The notes under the pieces were generated by a model, which saw only the letters and a list, made by a program, of their open reading frames with translations, did no database searches and was not told where the DNA came from. 64,000 nucleotides of DNA from Diadema setosum (lineage: Eukaryota; Echinodermata; Echinoidea; Diadematoida; Diadematidae): contig NC_092695.1 in assembly GCF_964275005.1 (NCBI RefSeq), forward strand, positions 11,361,697-11,425,696. The letters are read 5' to 3'. The translations under genes were made by a program, and so were the position numbers. The number at the start of each line of letters is the position of its first letter. The first letter of the stretch is position 1. Positions 61,601 through 64,000 of this stretch are shown here, in pieces.

Positions 61601-64000
61601 CAATTAAGTCACATAAAAATTCATATCTTCACTTAGAATGGCCGAAATTAATTTATTTTAGCATAATAATGCTTCGAAAAATGTCTGTTACAAATTTTGG
61701 CCAAAAAACAAACAAAAACAAAAGGTCAAAAAACAAAGAAATACATAAGAAATTCAAAAAACAATAAAATACATAAGAAATTAATTTCGATACAGATTTT
61801 TTTTTATCCTATGTCTCAGAAGAATGATACCAGAAACATTTTAAAAAAGAAATTAGCTTAATTGGAGCATTAATAAGTGATTTACAGCCCAAAACTGATT
61901 TTATGCATAAATTACAATAATTAATTAATATAAACTATAAGAAAAATTTTTCGGAGAAAGCAACCATACATTTTGATAGAATACGTCGCGGGCGTCGCGT
62001 GTGCCGATTTTCGGCGCAATCGCGCGTTCCATAGGCGAGATCTGAAGGGGGGGGCGGAATCCGCCCCCCCCCCCCCCGATATAGCATAGCCAAAAAAGCC
62101 CAGCCTGATTAGGGTTAAAGAATATCATTTTGTATGTGAGCACTTCATCTCATACATAAAGAAACAAGAATATGTGAGCCTGTATTCTTCCATGGGACAT
62201 TGCTTGGGTGTCACACAAATATCAAGACCCTATAACTTAATCCCGTTATTCACTCATCTGTAAGTCTGCAATTGCTACATAATATGTAGACCTCTACTGT
62301 AGCTCTGGGTCTAAAACCTGATAACTTCTTGGTAATCTTCAAATAAGAGCACTAGGAAGACTCAGAGGAATTTACATCAAGTCAGTACACAGAGTGATTC
62401 AAGACGTCAAGACTGAGTAGCAATTTTAGTCATTAGGACTTATGTAAGAATTATAGAATACAGATTCAAAGTATTACCATGAAACTTGCAAATTTATAGT
62501 TCAATTGAAAAAAAAAAAATGCTAATCACTGCACAACAGAAAACACAGTCCCTGGATGAAATCACAGCATCATATGACAGCAGAACTCAATTCAATTGAC
62601 CTCAAATCCACACAGTTCACTTTATGTACAAACAGGGCTGACCTCGTGCTGTTTCCTAACCTTGTTCCATCTTTCTGAACAGCTCCTTGGCTCTCTCCCG
62701 TATTTGTGGGTCTTCCTCAGCCGCCCTGTTTGCTGTCACATAAACTTTATACAGATGTCCTATAGGGTCATGGTTCAACTCCTCTTCATTGCCAAATTCC
62801 TGGAAGCCAACCCCAAGAATACCTATGAAAAACAAAAACATGGATAAATAATGGAACAAAAGCGGTATCAGATACAATATTGATTGCTATATGCTTTTAG
62901 GTTGCAGTATTAATTTAATACTCATGTTGCATTAATCAACTCAAAAATGGACTTAGAATAATGGTGACATTTGCTTCATCATGGAAAAGACATGTCCATA
63001 AAAGACACATAATTTTCAATAAATGCACTCAGAGAGAAACATAATCTACTGAAAGTGAAAGCCATAAGGTTGACAAACAACAACATAATTTATATAAATG
63101 TCATTCACAAGCCACAGATGCAAACACATCATCCAACTGGAAGTCATGACCAGAGTCTTGGTCACAAGTTTCTAGGGTCAAAGTATCTGTATGACACAAA
63201 ATACCATTACCTTCAAATTCTGATCACAAGCTATTGTGTCATACAACTGTACAATCATTTAACACATGACATAACTTTTGGTTTATTGCCACTTGGTCTA
63301 ATATCATATGGTCTACTTCCCAGTATGTCTAACACCACTACACCTAAACTCATTTGGTCTACTATCAATTTCGTCTAATGCCCATTTGGTCTAATCCTCA
63401 CTTGGTCTAATGTTCAGTTTGTCCAGCTAATTATCATTTCGTCTAATGATCAGATGGGCTGATTGCAATTTTGACTCCTTGGACTTTTTTTCTCCTTTTG
63501 TCTGATAAACTGTGGGCATTAGACGAAATGGGCATTGCCCATCTGAAAGTACACCAACTGACAATGAGGCTAGGTGGCAACTGTACTAAATGGTCATTAG
63601 ATGAACTGGTTGTAGACAAAACGAGATTAGACCATGTGGGAGTAGACCAAGTGATAGATCACTTAACTTTTCAGCCTTGAATTGAGTAATGATCTATGAC
63701 AGTAATCCTCCATTTCAACTGTATCAGAGCCCCCCCCCCCCCCCCCCCCGCATGAATGTATTCCCAAATAAGAGGCTCTATGATTTAATCTAACAACTAG
63801 AAACACAGAAGGGTGATGAAATTTGCATTGCTCAGGACATGAGAGTGCTCAGGACATGAGAGTGTCAAATAAATGGTAGATCATACATACACAGTGCAGC
63901 AACCTAAACAGGGGGGACAAAAACACACCCTTGGGTCCAACTTACCAAACTGTGTACCCCAATCCCCAAGGTAGTTGATCCTGGTGACATTGTGGCCAAG
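52679..64000 (-). CDS. RARS2: Mitochondrial arginyl-tRNA synthetase (C-terminal 423 residues; 5' end outside window)
   Basis: RARS2 charges mitochondrial tRNA-Arg with arginine. Ten exons read on the minus strand: 64000-63946, 62822-62661, 61210-61137, 60575-60469, 57869-57633, 56989-56865, 56089-55912, 55207-55025, 53443-53380 and 52765-52679 (stop). All have GT-AG junctions and consistent phases. Landmarks are NVTRINYLGDWGTQFG (class I catalytic core, after the HIGH-type motif, which must lie beyond the edge), ARSDGSSLYLTRDVVAA, YYVVDKGQEGHFEQL, FGKVLGMQTRKGTAVFL, DTGVFLQYAHARLY (start of the anticodon-binding domain) and the C-terminal GHGMRLLGIQPLKRM. The mitochondrial rather than the cytosolic paralogue is indicated by RINYLGDWG and by the C-terminus. 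Introns hold several MITEs. No broken exon was seen. The part present matches about residues 156-578 of the human protein. Confidence 0.96.
53976..54404. mobile_element. MITE with GGGTGCGTTCGAG ends and 3-bp TGT flanks (Harbinger-like)
   Basis: GGGTGCGTTCGAGCCCTC at the left and GAGCACTCGAACGCACCC at the right are inverse. TGT lies on both sides (53973-53975, 54405-54407), a 3-bp duplication as in PIF/Harbinger. Inside is a short GGTACGCTTTT tandem. It lies in the RARS2 intron before the penultimate exon. Confidence 0.75.
56363..56545. mobile_element. Tigger/pogo-like MITE, GTTATAACGA family, copy 3 (inverted)
   Basis: It matches the inverse of 34130-34315, with GAGTGGACTCCTGTTATAA at the left and ATAATGGGAGTGCACTG at the right, TA flanked. 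It lies in a RARS2 intron. Confidence 0.8.
58211..59630. mobile_element. 1.4-kb TIR element of unassigned superfamily
   Basis: A 33-bp terminal inverted repeat starts GTGACCGGCGACAACGGTTT at the left. The right end inverted reads GTGACCCGCGACAACGGTTT, so the arms differ at one position. ATTT lies on both sides as a possible 4-bp target duplication. The interior is more GC-rich than the surrounding intron and has no transposase frame. It lies in the large RARS2 intron. Confidence 0.8.
59653..59924. mobile_element. Small TIR element (TATCACATATCGTCGCTAGG family)
   Basis: The left end TATCACACATATCGTCGCTG and the right end CTAGCGACGATATGTGATA are inverse, and the repeat continues inward through AACAAGACC. 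It lies 22 bp from the 1.4-kb element in the same intron. Confidence 0.75.
60825..60905 (-). mobile_element. Possible tRNA-derived SINE remnant
   Basis: On the minus strand, AGATCTTGAGTTCAAATCACACC contains the B-box-like GAGTTCAAATC, about 35 nt after a weak A-box-like region. Short and degenerate. Confidence 0.35.
61338..62114. mobile_element. piggyBac-like non-autonomous element with paired G/C hairpins
   Basis: CCCTAATCAGGCTGGG at the left and its perfect inverse, CCCAGCCTGATTAGGG, at the right are flanked by TTAA on both sides (61334-61337, 62115-62118). Starting with CCC at a TTAA target is the piggyBac pattern. Near each end lies the same palindrome, CGGAATCCG, between a long G-run and a long C-run (61351-61386 and 62047-62078). 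It lies in a RARS2 intron. Confidence 0.88.
63240..63690. repeat. Fold-back word array of TTTGGTCTAATGCCCA type
   Basis: The left half has about eight degenerate units (CACTTGGTCTAAT, CATTTGGTCTAC, TTTCGTCTAATG). The right half has the inverse words (CATTAGACGAAATGGGCA, GTAGACAAAACGAGATTAGAC, GTAGACCAAGTG). It has the same architecture as the TTCGTTATTCCGAAAA arrays but a different word. It lies in the first RARS2 intron of the window. Confidence 0.75.
63729..63749. repeat. (C)n tract
   Basis: About 20 consecutive C residues in a RARS2 intron. Confidence 0.95.

Noticed and set aside
1-64000. CRISPR arrays, bacterial operons or rRNA genes
   Set aside because: The short repeats are microsatellites or degenerate fold-back words without regular unique spacers, and all supported genes are spliced eukaryotic ones.

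Overview
This window is eukaryotic, AT-rich, intron-rich animal DNA. It most resembles a marine invertebrate deuterostome, probably an echinoderm. The grounds are spliced genes with small exons in kilobase introns, many miniature DNA transposons (Tigger/pogo-, Kolobok/piggyBac- and Harbinger-like), Helentron-like elements, long CA/TC/TA microsatellites, and an orphan histone 3'-end signal of the type known from sea urchins (stem-loop plus CCAAGAAAGA). The species is not determined.

Three host genes are supported. A rhodopsin-class peptide-receptor-like GPCR lies on the minus strand at 17167-18318, with its coding part in one exon. POLR1D (RPAC2, the subunit shared by RNA polymerases I and III) lies on the plus strand at 25752-32050; all five coding exons resolve into a complete 118-residue protein, with two CACGTG E-boxes just upstream. 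RARS2 (mitochondrial arginyl-tRNA synthetase) lies on the minus strand from beyond the right edge to its stop at 52679; ten exons join in phase into the C-terminal 423 residues. A weaker minus-strand set of exons of unknown identity lies at 48031-48920.

Layout: 1-17 kb has no recognisable gene. It holds microsatellites, two inverted copies of one TIR element, a LINE 3' end, a diverged tandem duplication, and two of three copies of a fold-back repeat built from short TTCGTTAATCCGAAAATGAAA-like words. 17-19 kb is the GPCR. 19-25.7 kb is repeats, including a tight E-box row and a Tigger-like MITE. 25.7-32 kb is POLR1D, whose introns carry two Helentron-like elements and two TIR elements. 34-46.4 kb is a composite island bounded by a 64-69 bp inverted repeat. 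It contains a decayed copy of an unclassified multi-copy invertebrate protein family, fossils of two Ty3/Gypsy elements (one nested in the other), and three MITEs, including one inside the left boundary repeat. 46.4-52.6 kb is repeat-rich with the unidentified exons. 52.7-64 kb is RARS2, with MITEs in its introns.

POLR1D and RARS2 are both housekeeping genes, but nothing here shows that they are co-regulated. All calls were made by eye; no database search was run.
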